From Anastatus disparis (Eukaryota; Arthropoda; Insecta; Hymenoptera; Eupelmidae), in contig JAFFSR010000221.1 in the NCBI GenBank assembly GCA_017163975.1, forward strand, positions 2,046,001 through 2,110,000: DNA of 64,000 bases, read 5' to 3'. Numbering within the stretch: the first letter of the stretch is position 1; each line of letters starts with the position of its first letter. The notes beneath the pieces are model-generated. The model did not search any database and was not told where the DNA came from. It saw nothing but the letters and a program-made list of their open reading frames with translations. Made by a program: the position numbers and the translations under genes. Positions 14,380-27,300 of this stretch are shown here, in pieces.

Positions 14380-14740
14380 CCCATTTATACCTCCCATCAT
14401 ACCCTGGTAGAAATTTAATTTTGGGAAAAAATATCTTTTGGCGCCATATATTGCCACATAACCGGACAATAAAATATATAGCTGAACTTTCTAAAATTGT
14501 TTATAAAAACAATACTTATTTTTATAACATTACACGTCAGCATTGAAAATAATAAAAATTTCTACCTGAAATTACGGATTTTGACCTGAAATGAAAAAAA
14601 AAATACATGTAAAATTATCTAGTATAACAAAATTAAAGCTCTTCTTCGAAATAATATCACACAAGGGTCATCTTTTAATATATTCTCTTGAGCTGCCGAA
14701 CGGATTTACAAAGTAATACAAAAGTTTTCCAAATACTAAA
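14380..14740 (+). repeat. Unclassified dispersed repeat, copy 2
   Basis: Diverged second copy of the repeat at 9115-9460, in the same orientation. Its left part contains CCCTGGTAGAAAT, a motif that also occurs as the terminus of the inverted-repeat element at 37582-37738. Confidence 0.6.
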
Positions 14741-15020
14741 TAGTGAAAGGTTATTAAAGAATATGTAAAGGACACGTCGACTCTGTGCTCTTAAAAGAAC
14801 TTAAAAATCATAAATCGTAAGATTTGCATTGAGGTTTATATGGGTTTTTACTCTGTACATCTGTACAAGCGTAAAATACGCACGGAAATTTTCCGATTTT
14901 TTTTTTCTTTTCTTATTATGTGTACTTTTACTTTAAAGAAGTAGAAAAATCCTTCTACTTACAGCTATGCAAAAATATTACGTACAATAAATTTATCATT
15001 GGATATAACTTGACGATATA

Positions 15021-15220
15021 GTGAGGTCTTTAGTGGCTCAGTCATCAGAGCGTTCGATTCGTAATCTCGGGGTTCCGAGTTCGAATCCCACTCTCGACCG
15101 ATTGACACAAGCACCACTGTACGTTACATGTGCTTTGTTTACAAACACACTGCCGACCTTTGTCGCTAATTTAGCATCTCCATGATAACGTAAATACAGC
15201 GACGTTAAATAAAATAAAAA
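15021..15220 (+). mobile_element. tRNA-derived SINE, copy B (full length)
   Basis: Same structure as copy A: tRNA-like head with GTGGCTCAG A box and GAGTTCGAATCCC B box, body with GCACCACTGTACGTTACATG, and end ACAGCGACGTTAAAT followed by an A-rich tail. Confidence 0.85.
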
Positions 15221-15900
15221 AATAATTTTAATTGAAGCAACTCTTTTTCTGATGATGTTATTTTTTGCCAATTTTATACAAATAATAGCATAACATCAGA
15301 AAAGTTATTTGGCCTAATTTTTTTCCAAGACATTTTTCCCACACTCTTTTTTGTACATGGTGTTATAAAATTTTCAAGCGGTATTATAAATTCATTTTAA
15401 AATACCTTAACTTTGAAAACATATTTTAACCTTCAAACATTGGTTTTACTTATTTTGTTAGAAAAAAAGAAAAAAGTAAGGTACGCAAACAAAAGTGAAT
15501 ACGACACTTTAAAACACGAGTTTCATTAGTTGTATAGCTTTCTCTATACCGTTAACCCCATTGAATAGAATAGGAGGATATATAATACTCCTTTCACGCA
15601 AGCCAACAACGCATCAATAAAAACTGGCGTGCTTCTGATCGTAAATTTTCTACTCAAAGACCTTGAGCACATAAGAACACTCTGTCACTTGTATGACTAG
15701 CATTAAACTTTCTTTAAGTTAAAAAATAATAAAAAGAAACGATATAGTTATTATAAACGATCGCCACACGGAATTGCTTTATATTTTCGCCCGAGCAAAA
15801 AATTTTACCCTTGAAAATATGTTATTTTATGATAAAAATATTATTTTTATCTTAAAATGAAGCGATTACAAGCCTTTCTTAAAATGTATTTATCAATCTA

Positions 15901-15937
<37 letters not shown>

Positions 15938-16774
15938 GTTTGTAAATTTTCTCAAAAGCATTTTATCAAATAATTCCAACGGGAAAATATTAAAAATAAT
16001 AATAGAAGTAAACGTTCCAATTTTGAAAAATGATTGATAATTTAGGTTAATTCCTAAGATGTAAAAGTTTTTATTTAACATAAAAATTAATATTTTCTAA
16101 CATTAATAAGTTTGAAATGTTATTTAAATTAAAAACTATGTATTCTATAGTAATTACTGTTACAATAATTATTACGTTATTTTGGTGGGTCATATAAAAA
16201 AAACATGTGTTCATTAAAGGTCCTTTCAAACAATGTTTTGAACAATATTTTATAAAATTTTATGTCTAAAATTTAATGGAAGTATAAAGTAATTCAAATG
16301 GAGTTAAAAACTACTTTACTCCCGCTAAATGAGAAGTTTACGAACTTGAATAAGTAACTAAAATTTTTCAACTAAACTAATTAAAATAATGAAATAGTAT
16401 CGAATTTCAATAACAATAATCATCAATATTTTTAAAAATTCATAAAATTTTAATATTATAACTTAAATTTTACTTTTTTTCATTGGGCCCGCCTTTTTTG
16501 AGTTAATAAAGTGGCCACTGTTGAGATCAGAGTTACATAATTTACTATTATTTAGACCAAATACATCACATGAAAATTCTAAAGCTATTAATGTTCGAAA
16601 ATCACGAGATATTAATAAGTAACGATTGACCTACAAATTTGCATGAGACATCTTCAATCCAGAATAATTGAATTTCAATAGGTTTACTTTTTATTTTAGA
16701 TCATGGCATTAAACATTATATAGTATCATTAACAAACATAAAAACTTATGTTTTTTATTCAAATGAACTCTGCC
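15221..16774. other. AT-rich spacer with one repeat fragment
   Basis: No gene recognised. A TA microsatellite lies at about 15905-15932. At about 16485-16530 a fragment reading GAGTTAATAAAGTGGCCACT matches the right end of the inverted-repeat element at 37055-37322, so a partial copy of that family sits here. Confidence 0.6.
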
Positions 16775-18978
16775 CTACTGAAAATTATTACATTGTAAAT
16801 TACATAAATCACGTAATAACATTTTGGATAACGTGTTAGAGTACGTATTAAATTATTTGTTCAATATGTTAAACTATATGTTAAATATCGTTAAAAACTT
16901 GGCCAAATTTTGCTATGTAATTTGTCATGTGATTTTACATATTAATGAATTTTATATGTAATTTTTCATGTGATTTATTATGTAACTTTACATGTGCACT
17001 TGTTATGCAATTTTAAACATAATTTTATGTGTAATTTATCATATCATTTAACATGTAACTTGTCGTGTATTTTTACATAGGTTTGTTATGTAATTTTATA
17101 TGTGATTTATTAACAAGGAAAGTGTTTATGTGAAAATCAGTTTATGGAGCGAATTCGAATTTCATACTAAAACAAAAAATTCTAAAATGTTAATATAGTA
17201 TAATAAAAAATATAAGTATGTACGCATTTTTTTAAATATTCAATGTAATATAACTTTTTGCTTCTATGTACTATAAGTATTTTTTTTCCTTAAAACTTTT
17301 CAAAATTTCATTTTTTTAGTCTAAAAATCAGAAAAATTATCACAATGTATTGACAATCTTACAGAAAATAATAAAATTTTCATTTAGAAAAAAATGTACT
17401 TATCTGATAAAACAGTACAATAAGAATAATGCTCGAATTAAAAATAAACTATTACTATTAACTGTGCTGACAAACCCGTGTTCATGATCAAACAATCGCG
17501 TTATTATGTCAATCTTCTTTACCAACAGTAACAATCTTATTGTAAAAAAAAATAACCAGCTGTTTAACTTGCTAAGAAGGAAAAAGAAAAGGCAGTATAA
17601 TTGCGATATCGTCAGTGATTCACACGTCATGACACGCGCGAGTAGAATAAATGATTATAGCTTTTAATTTTATTCAAAGATTTAAATACTCCCCAAAAGT
17701 AAAGTATTACTTACAAACTATTAAACACATTTATTCGCAAAGAAGGTGTATACAAAGTCGTTGTAGAAGGCTATTGTATTATATAACAAAGTGCAATTGT
17801 GTGAATTTGATTATTTGTATATACTTTTCAAAAGTGTTTATAAAGCTATTTTTTCTATGCGTTATATATTTTTATCTAAAAGTGTGCAACACAAATTTAA
17901 AATCTGATGTATACTGCATAATGTTAAATATATTACAAAAGCATGGATTAAACTGTTAGTATCTGAAGTTTACTCAAAAATTTTTTCATCATCAGATAAG
18001 TATACGTTTTTTCAAGATTGAGTTTTTTTAATTTAAAAAATTAAAAATGAATACTTTGTGATGATTTTTTTATTGTTTCTAGTTTAAGATATTAAAGAAA
18101 AAAATATTCGAGAAAATAACTTGGTATAGGATGATTTTAAAAATATTTAATTGCTATTTGATGAAAAACTTAAATTTTATGAAAAAATACAGATCATTCA
18201 GGTAATAAGCACTATTTCAATCAGCTGTTTTTGATTAAAAAATTTATTTTTAAAAATTATATTACGTGCATTTTACACGTACATTTACAATTTTGATTAT
18301 ACTATATTTGCATTTTAGAATTTTTTTTAGTATGAAATTAGAATTTGGTCGATAAACTGATTTCCAATTATCATAAAATTAAACAACTCAAGAATGTGGC
18401 ATTTTCGGGCTTTATATCTGCACAGTTTATTCATTTTGGTTATGAGGAACTTAATCACCACGTTTGGTCATAACTTCTGATCCGAAAGAGAGAAACATTC
18501 TCCTTATTAATAAAACTGTATTATATAAATAAAATATAATATAAACATGTAAAATTATATAACAAATCTATGTAAAATTACATGACAAGTAACATGTAAA
18601 ATGACATGATATATCAGACATTACATTATATGTAAAATCACATGTTAAAGTAATGTAAAATCGCATGACAAATGTACACGTGAAATTATATAATAAATCA
18701 CATAAAAAATTACATATAAAATTCATAACATATTACATGTAAAATTACATAATAAATCACATGAAAAATTACATATAAAATTCATGACATATTACATGTA
18801 AAATCACGTAATAAATTACATGTCAAAATTTGGTAAAGTTTTCAACAGTATTTAACATAAAGTTTAAAATATAATTAAACATGTAATTAATACGTGCTCT
18901 AAAACGTTATCCACAATGTTATTACGTGATTTAACATACGATTTATAATGTAATTTACAACGTGATAGTTTTCAGTAG
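16775..18978. mobile_element. 2.2-kb fold-back element with repetitive inverted arms
   Basis: The ends are CTACTGAAAA and TTTTCAGTAG. The left arm (16775 to about 17210) is inverted at about 18290-18978. Both arms consist of many degenerate units of the type ATGTAATTTNTCATGTGATT. Inverted similarity continues inwards: about 17130-17205 pairs with 18295-18365, and ACTTATCTGA near 17400 with TCAGATAAGT near 17995. The remaining loop (about 17.4-18.0 kb) holds only short open frames (17651-17959 +, 17400-17630 -) without recognisable domains. No transposase is visible, so it is probably non-autonomous. Target-site duplications were not resolved. Confidence 0.7.
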
Positions 18979-19296
18979 TATTAATCAACTATTGTTTGCA
19001 AATGAATTTCTTCGTCGTGATTGAATTTTGAAAAAAAAAAATTTTCAAAATTTCAGTAGTCTCTATAATTTTCTATCGGTAGGTTTCAGTAAAATCGTAA
19101 TAATTGTACAAATTAAGATATTATTTCGTTATTTATTTAACGTTTTGAAAAGTTACATCAATTGTATACTTTACTATTTACAATTAATCACAAAATAACA
19201 AATCCTTTAATATCAGATAAGGTTTTCAAAGTTTTTCTTGAAAAAATAATCGCTAATGTATCCGTTATCCATTTAATTATAGATTTTCAAACAATA

Positions 19297-21516
19297 ATGA
19301 TATCGCAAAGTGCAAAAAATGCAGAAGTATTTTCTAAAAATGGAATGAGATCATGGAATTTCACAAATAATATAGAAGAAAAAACAGAGGGAAAGGATAT
19401 GGTACCTAGTTTTACGTTGAAAGATGTAAAATGGAAAGCCACGATTAAAGTTACAAGTTATCATATTGTAGCGTTATATGGATTATTAACTTTTCCATAC
19501 ATTGAACTATACAAAACAACAATATGGGGTAATTAAAACTTTTTTTAAATTCATCCTAATTCAGAAGAACGAAAAAATTTTTTTACGGGTTTTGAAGTTC
19601 AATTTCTACAAAACATACCATTTTTGGTAAATTTCATAAAGATCAGATGACTTTAAGTATATTTTTCTAAAGGGCACTTTTTCAAATTTACAGGTATTAA
19701 TTATATTCTATAGGTATCAAATGTATTATAATATATTTTTATGTTCATAAAAAATCATCAACATTATTAATCTCACTTTTTTTGCATGAATACGTAAATA
19801 GCACCATTTTAGATACATTTATTAGACAAAAAAAATGTTTATGCTTGAAGAGTGTATTTTATTGAGTGTAAAAAGAATTCCGCTAATATTTAATCATGGA
19901 ATTTTATAATTGATACTAAAAAATTTTTTTAACTTTTGGAACTTTAAATTAGGATGAACCCTTAATACTAAATTTTATACTTCAAGGACCTTTTAATTTT
20001 AATATCATCATTTCAATTATATCGAGCTTTAATTCAAAATTTAAAAAAAGTTATCAAATTAGTTTCTTTGAGTAAAATCACTATGAATATATATACGTAT
20101 ATTTCAGTTTTCAAAATTTTTTATTCTTAATCCAAAATCTTTTTAATTATTTCTATATTATACCCTTCCAATTTGAATAGTATAAAAAAAGAACTTTTAA
20201 AAACTCAAATATTTTTATAAATTTTTGAATGCAGATAAAAAGTATAGAAAAAAACAGCAATATCGGTAATTATGTATAAACCATATATAATCTGCTTTTT
20301 AAAATATGATAAAAACAAATAAGTGCCTTATATTTTAGGTTTTAACTCGTTCAAACTTTCCTTTAATACATTTATTTCTTTTATATTCAGGATTTGTCGT
20401 TGCTCAATGTTCTTTATTTGGTATATCTGCAACTGTACATCGTTATTACAGTCACAAAGCTTTTAAAGCTAATGTGCCATTAAGAATAATATTGGCATTT
20501 TGTTATCTTTTAACTTTTCAGGTATGTTAAAATTTTTCTAAATACATAAAGCTGTATTAATTAAAAGATATTGTATTCTAAATTTTTATTACATTAGATA
20601 AAAATTAGCGAATGGGTAAAGATTCATCGGGCACATCATAGGTATTCAGACACATATCTCGATCCCCACAGTGTAAAACGCGGTTTTTTCTTCTCTCACA
20701 TTGGCTGGCGTTTTTTAAAATACACTCCAGAAGTGAAAAAGATAATTGAAGAAGTTGACTTAAGTGATGTTAAAGCTGATCCCGTAGCCGTTTTTGTAGA
20801 CAAGTAACTTTTTTTATTTTACAATTGTTAATTAATGGCTTTGATTGTTATGTTAAAATTTCGTTGCATACTATACTATTTAATTTTACTAACTAGTGAA
20901 TTTTACATTGCAGACATTTCCAGAAACTCGCTTATTTGGCTCAAATGGTTACAATCATAGTACCAGTTTATTTTTGGAATGAAGATTTGTATTTTTCAGT
21001 GTTAATACAATTTGTAAGACTTATTTACGTAGTTCATGTACAATTGGCAATCAACAGCTTCTCACACATGTATGGTAACAAACCCTACAACAAGTAAGCT
21101 TTTACATTTGATTATCTTTATATTTAATCGATGTAGTTTCTTGAATTTTTTATTAATTACGTATTTATATTAATATTTATCAATTATGTATTTACTAAAA
21201 GTTTTTCGCGATGATTTGATGTATCAATGAATCTAATATTTCATTTTAACAACTAATTTTCAGGTTTACTAAATCAACTGATAATTTTATTACGGGCAAC
21301 ATTTTTACAAGTGAATATTTTCATAATTATCATCATGCCTTTCCTTATGATTATCGTATGTCAGAATGGGGCATGAAGGTAGATTTTCCCGCGATGGTTA
21401 TAAAATTATTTAGTTTAATTGGATGGGCATACGATCTTCAAATACCTTCGGATGAACTTATCCAAATGACGGTTGAAAGAAAAGGCAATAAGCATGAACT
21501 TCGATCGATGTATTAA
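19297..21516 (+). CDS. Acyl-CoA desaturase (membrane fatty acid desaturase), five exons
   Basis: Exons are 19297-19528, 20391-20521, 20598-20803, 20914-21093 and 21264-21516, joined by GT-AG introns in frame (1002 nt, 333 aa). The three His boxes that bind the di-iron centre are present: HRYYSH (residues 94-99), HRAHH (131-135) and HNYHH (270-274), with the extra His of NSFSHMYG at 241. Hydrophobic segments flank the boxes, as in ER-membrane Delta-9/Delta-11 acyl-CoA desaturases that oxidise acyl-CoA with cytochrome b5. The chosen start is MISQSAKN; the frame stays open to 19162, but a possible acceptor at 19281-19282 suggests a non-coding exon upstream. The protein is slightly short for the family (about 350 aa), and box 1 lacks the usual HRLWSH Trp. 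AATAAA follows at 21896. Double-bond position and substrate cannot be read. It may serve cuticular hydrocarbon, pheromone or membrane lipid synthesis. Confidence 0.9.
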
Positions 21517-21991
21517 TCACAGATAAACTCTTAATTATAAATACTACACTGAAAATAGATAAATCATTTATTTAAATTATAAATTTTTAAAATTCTATTC
21601 TGTAATTTTTTTTTTATAATTAATCAAATTATTAAATATTTAATTTACATTTATTTTGTAATTTTGTGTAGAGAAGTTTCTAAATGATAACTAAATTTTA
21701 ATTTGATTTTTACGCAATTATTATAAGAAAAAAAATACTCTAACTTAAATAATTTAAAACTATAATTAACAATGGCTATGATAAAATTTGAAATTTTTCA
21801 TGAACCGATTAAAGTATTGTTACTATTAAATCAGTCATATATAATAATTATAAAAAAATTATTATTTACTACAAATTTTTTTTCTTTAGATATATAATAA
21901 AAATTAGCATTGATTTAAAAAGCCATATTAGCACGTGATATATAATCCATCATATATTACAAATATTTTAATTTTTGCATTTTATTTTGTT
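21517..21991. other. Desaturase 3' flank / UTR
   Basis: Very AT-rich sequence ending in the candidate poly(A) signal AATAAA at 21896-21901. Nothing else was recognised. Confidence 0.5.
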
Positions 21992-22025
21992 AACATTGAA
22001 TCAACTTATCAGTTGATTCAATGTT
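21992..22025. repeat. Perfect short hairpin
   Basis: Two 15-nt arms (AACATTGAATCAACT and its exact complement) separated by a 4-nt loop. Lying downstream of the desaturase on a plain AT background, it is probably a repeat-derived palindrome. Confidence 0.8.
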
Positions 22026-22069
22026 TTTCTTTATAATAATTATTGAAATGTTCATGTATTATTATACAT

Positions 22070-22200
22070 CGTCGGGTTGGCGGAACGCTATACGTCGTTT
22101 TTCGTTTGGAAAAGGGGACACCTCCATTTAATTTAACATGGAGATGTTCCCTTTTCCAAACGAAAAACGACGTACAGCCTTGTTCCGCCAACCCGACGAC
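22070..22200. mobile_element. 131-bp fold-back (MITE-like) hairpin
   Basis: The arms begin CGTCGGGTTGGCGGAAC and end GTTCCGCCAACCCGACG. The interior TCGTTTTTCGTTTGGAAAAG is matched by its inverted copy, so almost the whole length pairs around about 22128. Open frames on both strands here only mirror the palindrome. It is GC-richer than its surroundings, consistent with a recent insertion. Confidence 0.8.
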
Positions 22201-23753
22201 ATATTGCATCACACAGGGTTTTATACCATGGTAGAATAAAATTAAGTCTCTCTTTCTCTCTCTTCTACATTGAAAGGCGACGTATGAATATATAAAATAC
22301 AGTTATTTTGCTCCCTTGGAAAAGAATTGAGTGCGGGTTTGTTATGAAAAAATATATATTTATAATTTATGATTAAATGGTATTTTTTGCGAATAAATTT
22401 GTAATTGAAATGAAAAAATACATACATACTAATACAAACAGTACATTTTGGTAAACTATCTGGGCCAATCATATTAAAATATTTAGGCACAAGTTTATAA
22501 ACTGAGCAGAAATTGCGATCAATTTTCGATTTGAGATTTCCAAGATTATCTATTAATAGCTACTAGATTCAAATAATATTTTATATATAATGGCGTTTAA
22601 CTGGTGACGAACTAGTCTTGTAAAGACCTGCCATACCAAATACAGGAAATATTTGTCACAACAAAATTTGGTAAGCCTTATTGGATTTTCCGGTAATGGT
22701 CACTACGATTTACTATAAGTTTTTTCAGTTAAGTTTATCCAAGATTAAAAATTGATGAATTTTCAATCACATCTTCAAGAAACTAACAATGATAAAAGAA
22801 GAACAATCTCTTTATAATGAAAATAAAATACATAATACTAAAAAGAAGAGTGTATTGCATTTAGATCTCAGATTTTCTTATAAATTTAAAATTAAATTTT
22901 GACCAATGAAAATTTAGTTAAAAAGCTTAGGAAGTTCAAAAATGAATAAGAGATGAGAATTAAGATAAAAGTTAGACAAATATGTAGTTTTTATTTTTCA
23001 TGCACATTTACAGCTGTACAGTTACACTGTTTTTAATAGAAACCTTTCTATAATGGCTAGTTCAAAAACTGTAGAAAAATAAAGTAAATACAATTTTTTT
23101 TTTCAAATCTTAAAAATAAAGAAAAAATTGGAAAAAATTGAATATTGGACAGAATATACATGACTTATTTCGTAATTTTATGTTTAATTAGAATTAGAAA
23201 AAATCCGAAATTCAAATGCAATTTACTATTCTTGAAAGTTAAGCTTAATCATAGAAATGATTATTGTATTTTTTTTTACTTTGTCTGACGTCATTCTCTT
23301 ATTTTGAAATTTTTCTCGACCATCGCCATGAATCATTCAACAAACACATCTTTAAAAAAAAACATCAACTATATACGTTATATATAATCTGAAAAAACAA
23401 GATATTGTCGTAAAAATAGTAATGTACATGTATTTGAGGCTAAAAAAATTGCTGGAATTGCAAAACAAAATCTGATTTCTATTGTTCTTTCAATACTTTA
23501 CTTTCTTTACAAATTTACAATATCTTATTTTATGAAAATAATCCGCCCATAGAATTTTGACTTTCGAAAAATTTTAAACCAACAAAATTTATGCCCACAT
23601 CATAAAAATTTTAGTATCGGAATACAAGTTCTTTACAATAAATGTCGATCAGGTATGTATATTAGTAGCCAACAAAGTTCAGGTATATTTGTTCTAGTTA
23701 CAATTCAGTTTGTGGTTTTTTCCACACATACATACAAATATACATGCATATAG

Positions 23754-23758
<5 letters not shown>
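22201..23758. other. AT-rich spacer
   Basis: No gene, RNA or clear repeat recognised. Confidence 0.5.

Positions 23759-23802
<44 letters not shown>
23759..23802. repeat. (TA)n microsatellite
   Basis: About 42 bp of TA directly abutting the left terminus of the element at 23803. Confidence 0.9.
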
Positions 23803-23805
<3 letters not shown>

Positions 23806-24197
23806 GTCCTCGTAGGCCGTATTCGTGTCAGTATGTAAAGAGCATGCTAAATTTGTATTGGCATCCCATATGTCTCAGACGCGCTCCTTGACTTTTTGCA
23901 AGATTTATGTCTTCCTGAGACATATTGAGTCTCAATATGTCTCAGGAGAAATCAATATGGCATCACCGATCCTACTATGTTTCGTTCAATATGTCAAAAA
24001 GCAATCATATTGAACGTAGGTTAGTGAAAAAAAAATGACTCGCGCTTCGACAGCAGCGATACTCATTACAAAATGTCAATCTAAGAAACAAAAGAAAAAA
24101 TCAATAGAACTAAAATTTTATTTTAAAAGTATTGAAAAAAAGATTAATATTTTCAACTAATAAGTTATAGTTCCTCATACGGCCTACTTCGGACATA
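23803..24197. mobile_element. 395-bp inverted-repeat element with internal palindromes
   Basis: The left end TATGTCCTCGTAGGCCGTAT and right end ATACGGCCTACTTCGGACATA form 20-25 bp terminal inverted repeats. Inside are a palindrome with 16-nt arms (23914-23946) and a hairpin with 10-nt arms (GTTCAATATG at 23984 and its complement at 24006). No transposase frame is present, so it is MITE-like. Confidence 0.75.
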
Positions 24198-24205
24198 AAA
24201 TCATC

Positions 24206-24371
24206 TATGTCCTTTGGCCGTTTATTCAGGTGGAATCTGAATCTCGAACAATGTTTGCCGCTTGAGCAGAAATCTACCTCGGGCGCGCTTCGCGCGCCCT
24301 CGGCAATTTCAGCTCAAGCGACAAACATTGTCCTCGATTCATATTCCACCTGAATACGGCCAAAGGACATA
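24206..24371. mobile_element. 166-bp fold-back element
   Basis: The arms start TATGTCCTTTGGCCGT and end ACGGCCAAAGGACATA, with a GC-rich apex GGGCGCGC-TTC-GCGCGCCC at 24281-24299. Nearly the whole length is self-complementary. Its terminal TATGTCC and nearby GGCCGT resemble those of the element only 8 bp upstream. Confidence 0.8.
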
Positions 24372-27300
24372 TATAACTAATATTGTATTGAAAATAATAG
24401 TTTTTTGGAAAACGGAGTTAGTTATATTTTACAAATTTTACTTTAATTATTTATGTAATTTTTGAATCTTCTTACAGGGGACTACTTCATAATACGACAA
24501 AAGTTCAATTAATTACACTTTTGTATTTTAGATAATAATAATAATGTATCATGAATAAAATGTAAAATATAATATAGGTTGGCTATTTTTTCTTTGAATA
24601 ATTTTAAATGATTCTTGTAAATTTAATTATTATTCATAAGAATTCTGAATTTACTCGAATTCCGTAATTATTTGTAATCATAAGATTGATGGTTAACTTA
24701 TTGTCTTAATGAATGTCAATCGAAGTTAAATGCATGGGTCATGAACCCTAATAATAATTCCACATGAATAAACACTATTCCTATTTTAAACTATTATGGA
24801 ACTAAAGGATAAATTTAAAATACTTTCAGTAAACTAAAATAACAACGGTAAATAATTTTATTTGTATATTAGTTAAAATATTGAAGAAATAAAAACTTTA
24901 CAAGAAAGATTAACCACTTGCAAATACGATTGCTAATTGACTTTTTCATAATAAAAAAATAACTTATCCCAAAAATCATTTAAAATTTTTAAAAACCTTA
25001 AAAAAAGCTTTACACATATATTTTTTTAATTAACAGATTTTTCGCTTTTTTTTAAATATTGATAGATAAATGAATTTTTAACCTGTCATTTAATTAACTG
25101 ATTAATTTTTTTATCGTATAGTTTTATTGCGTGTATTTTATTATTTTTATTCATCTATGATGTCACTTTTGAAATAGTGACTTTTTATAAATTATTATTT
25201 TTTGTTAATTAACTGAGATATCGATATTACGTGCAATATTTAAATTTAATAAACAACATATTATTTTATTAAGTTTTTTTTATTCCGTTAGAAAATAAAA
25301 TAACTATAACTTGTAAAATTTTATATATAATAATTTGAAATAAAATCATTTCAAGGCAACTACCAAAAGCGTTGTTAGATTCCATTTTATAATTTATTTA
25401 TTACATTTCAAGTTTGTAAATTTTTTGGATTTTCAAGTTTTTTCCTATTGTGAGGTTTTCAAAAAATAATAAAAAATTGTATAATCAGAAAAATTTCAAA
25501 AATTAATAGAGTGATTTGTTAACTAAAAAATAAAAGCTGAGCTAATCTCCAAAGTCGTCTTAACATCTTTAAATATTTTTGTCAATATTATTATATTTAA
25601 AAAAGTGCAAATAATGCAAATATTTTCATAATAATATATTATGACTTGGTACACATAAACACGAATCTATAGAAACACTCTGGTGTTTTTTGTAATAATT
25701 TTAATACATTTTTTAAAAAAACACAGATAAAAAAGTTATAAATAAAATATATATGTATATATATGACTAAATTTTTAAAATGTCGAATATACTTAATAGT
25801 ACACTATGCAACAAAAGCGAGAAGTAAAGTATGTTTATCAAGATGATTTTTTTAAAATCATAAACATTTTAATTTTTTTATTAATACTCAATTAACATTT
25901 AGTTTTTTCTTTTAATTGTTATCCATAATTTTTGGACAAACGATAAAAGTCAACTTTTAAATCATTAGTTTCTTAGTTATTTTGAATGGTTAATTTTCTC
26001 CTGCCGCATACTATGATATTTACTGTAAAATTAAATGCAAATCGAATACTAAATCGTGAAATGAAAAATTCCCAATCATAAAACAGAACAATGTCCTTGC
26101 ATATTAAGAGGATTAACTTTTAACCGTAGTTCAATCAATGGTCATTGCTTTTTGAAATAACTTTCTTTGTTATTATATAATCCATTATAAATTTTTCTAA
26201 TCCCACTTAGCAAGTAACCTCCACAATAAAAACAAAAGTTAACTACGCGTCGTAAAAAGAAGCTCCTTCCTTACATCTTCCTCGCGTGTATACGCGTATT
26301 TACACGCTTCCGAATAATTTGTTTGGGGGAAGGCCTTAAAATTTTGGCCATTGTCCGAGCACTCATTTTCCAACCGTATATAAAACCTTGCGCACACCTT
26401 AAATCTCCGAAAGAGAACTTGACTTTCCTCAAAAAGCAAAAAGAGTTTTAACCCCGTTTCGTTGTATTTTACCTTTTTCAAAGCGCATTTTTACCCTCCA
26501 TCCAGAAAAATGTTTTGGTCTTGCTATTTTTAAAAATTTCTGAAGAACATTTATCGCTGGATCGTCGAGGCGACGCATTACGAGGAAAAAGTTTGTGTGC
26601 GCGTAAGCTCTTTATATTAGCATATAAATAAATAAATTATAAAAAGGTATTAAGAAAGGTGAAAAACTTAAGAGGTTAATAAAAGAGTCTCGGATGCTTT
26701 ATATAGAGGCGAAGGATTGGCTCTCTTCAACTTTTTGGAAAATATAACCCTCTTTTTGGCATAGGCTAGCCGAAGGTTAAAAGAAAAGATTTTCTTACGA
26801 TCATAAAAGGTCTAATCACGTTATTTACTACCTCATAACCCTCGGTGAAAAATTCGAGCACGACCATTGGTTAAATATGGGTTTTTTCTGCGTACAGTGT
26901 TTATAATATGCAAAAATTTTTCCACGCTTGTATATACACTTACTAAATATTTCATATTTACGAGTAGGGTAAAAAAAGAGGCTCTCGTTGAGATTTCGAA
27001 AAGTTTTGCCGCCAACAAAGTGCTCACGTGCGCTCTTGTATATATATATATATATATATATACCATGCGGGCAGACCTCACCTCACACACACCGCAGGGG
27101 GGAACGGGTTTTTCTGCTCTATTGTTTTTAGGAAAAGAGCAAGATTTTTGGTAGGCGTTTATTTTTAAATAGAAATAAGGTACTTTAGACTCGGAAGCAA
27201 GCTCGAGACACACTTTTCTATTATTACTTTAAATTTAAGAAGGTCAAAAGGACTTAATATCGGTTTTATTGAGGGAAGCATTCATATATTTTAAATTTTT

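Noticed and set aside
15038..15271. Minus-strand frame reading RSRVGFELGTPRLRI (also near 29771)
   Set aside because: It is the antisense translation of the SINE head and recurs with each SINE, so it is not a gene.
17651..17959. Possible transposase remnant inside the fold-back element
   Set aside because: The 102-residue frame shows no catalytic motif or similarity I can recognise, and the composition fits random AT-rich sequence.
26833..27213. 126-residue minus-strand frame with an overlapping plus-strand frame
   Set aside because: It contains a TA-derived Tyr-Ile run and has no domain. Opposite frames of similar length suggest chance.
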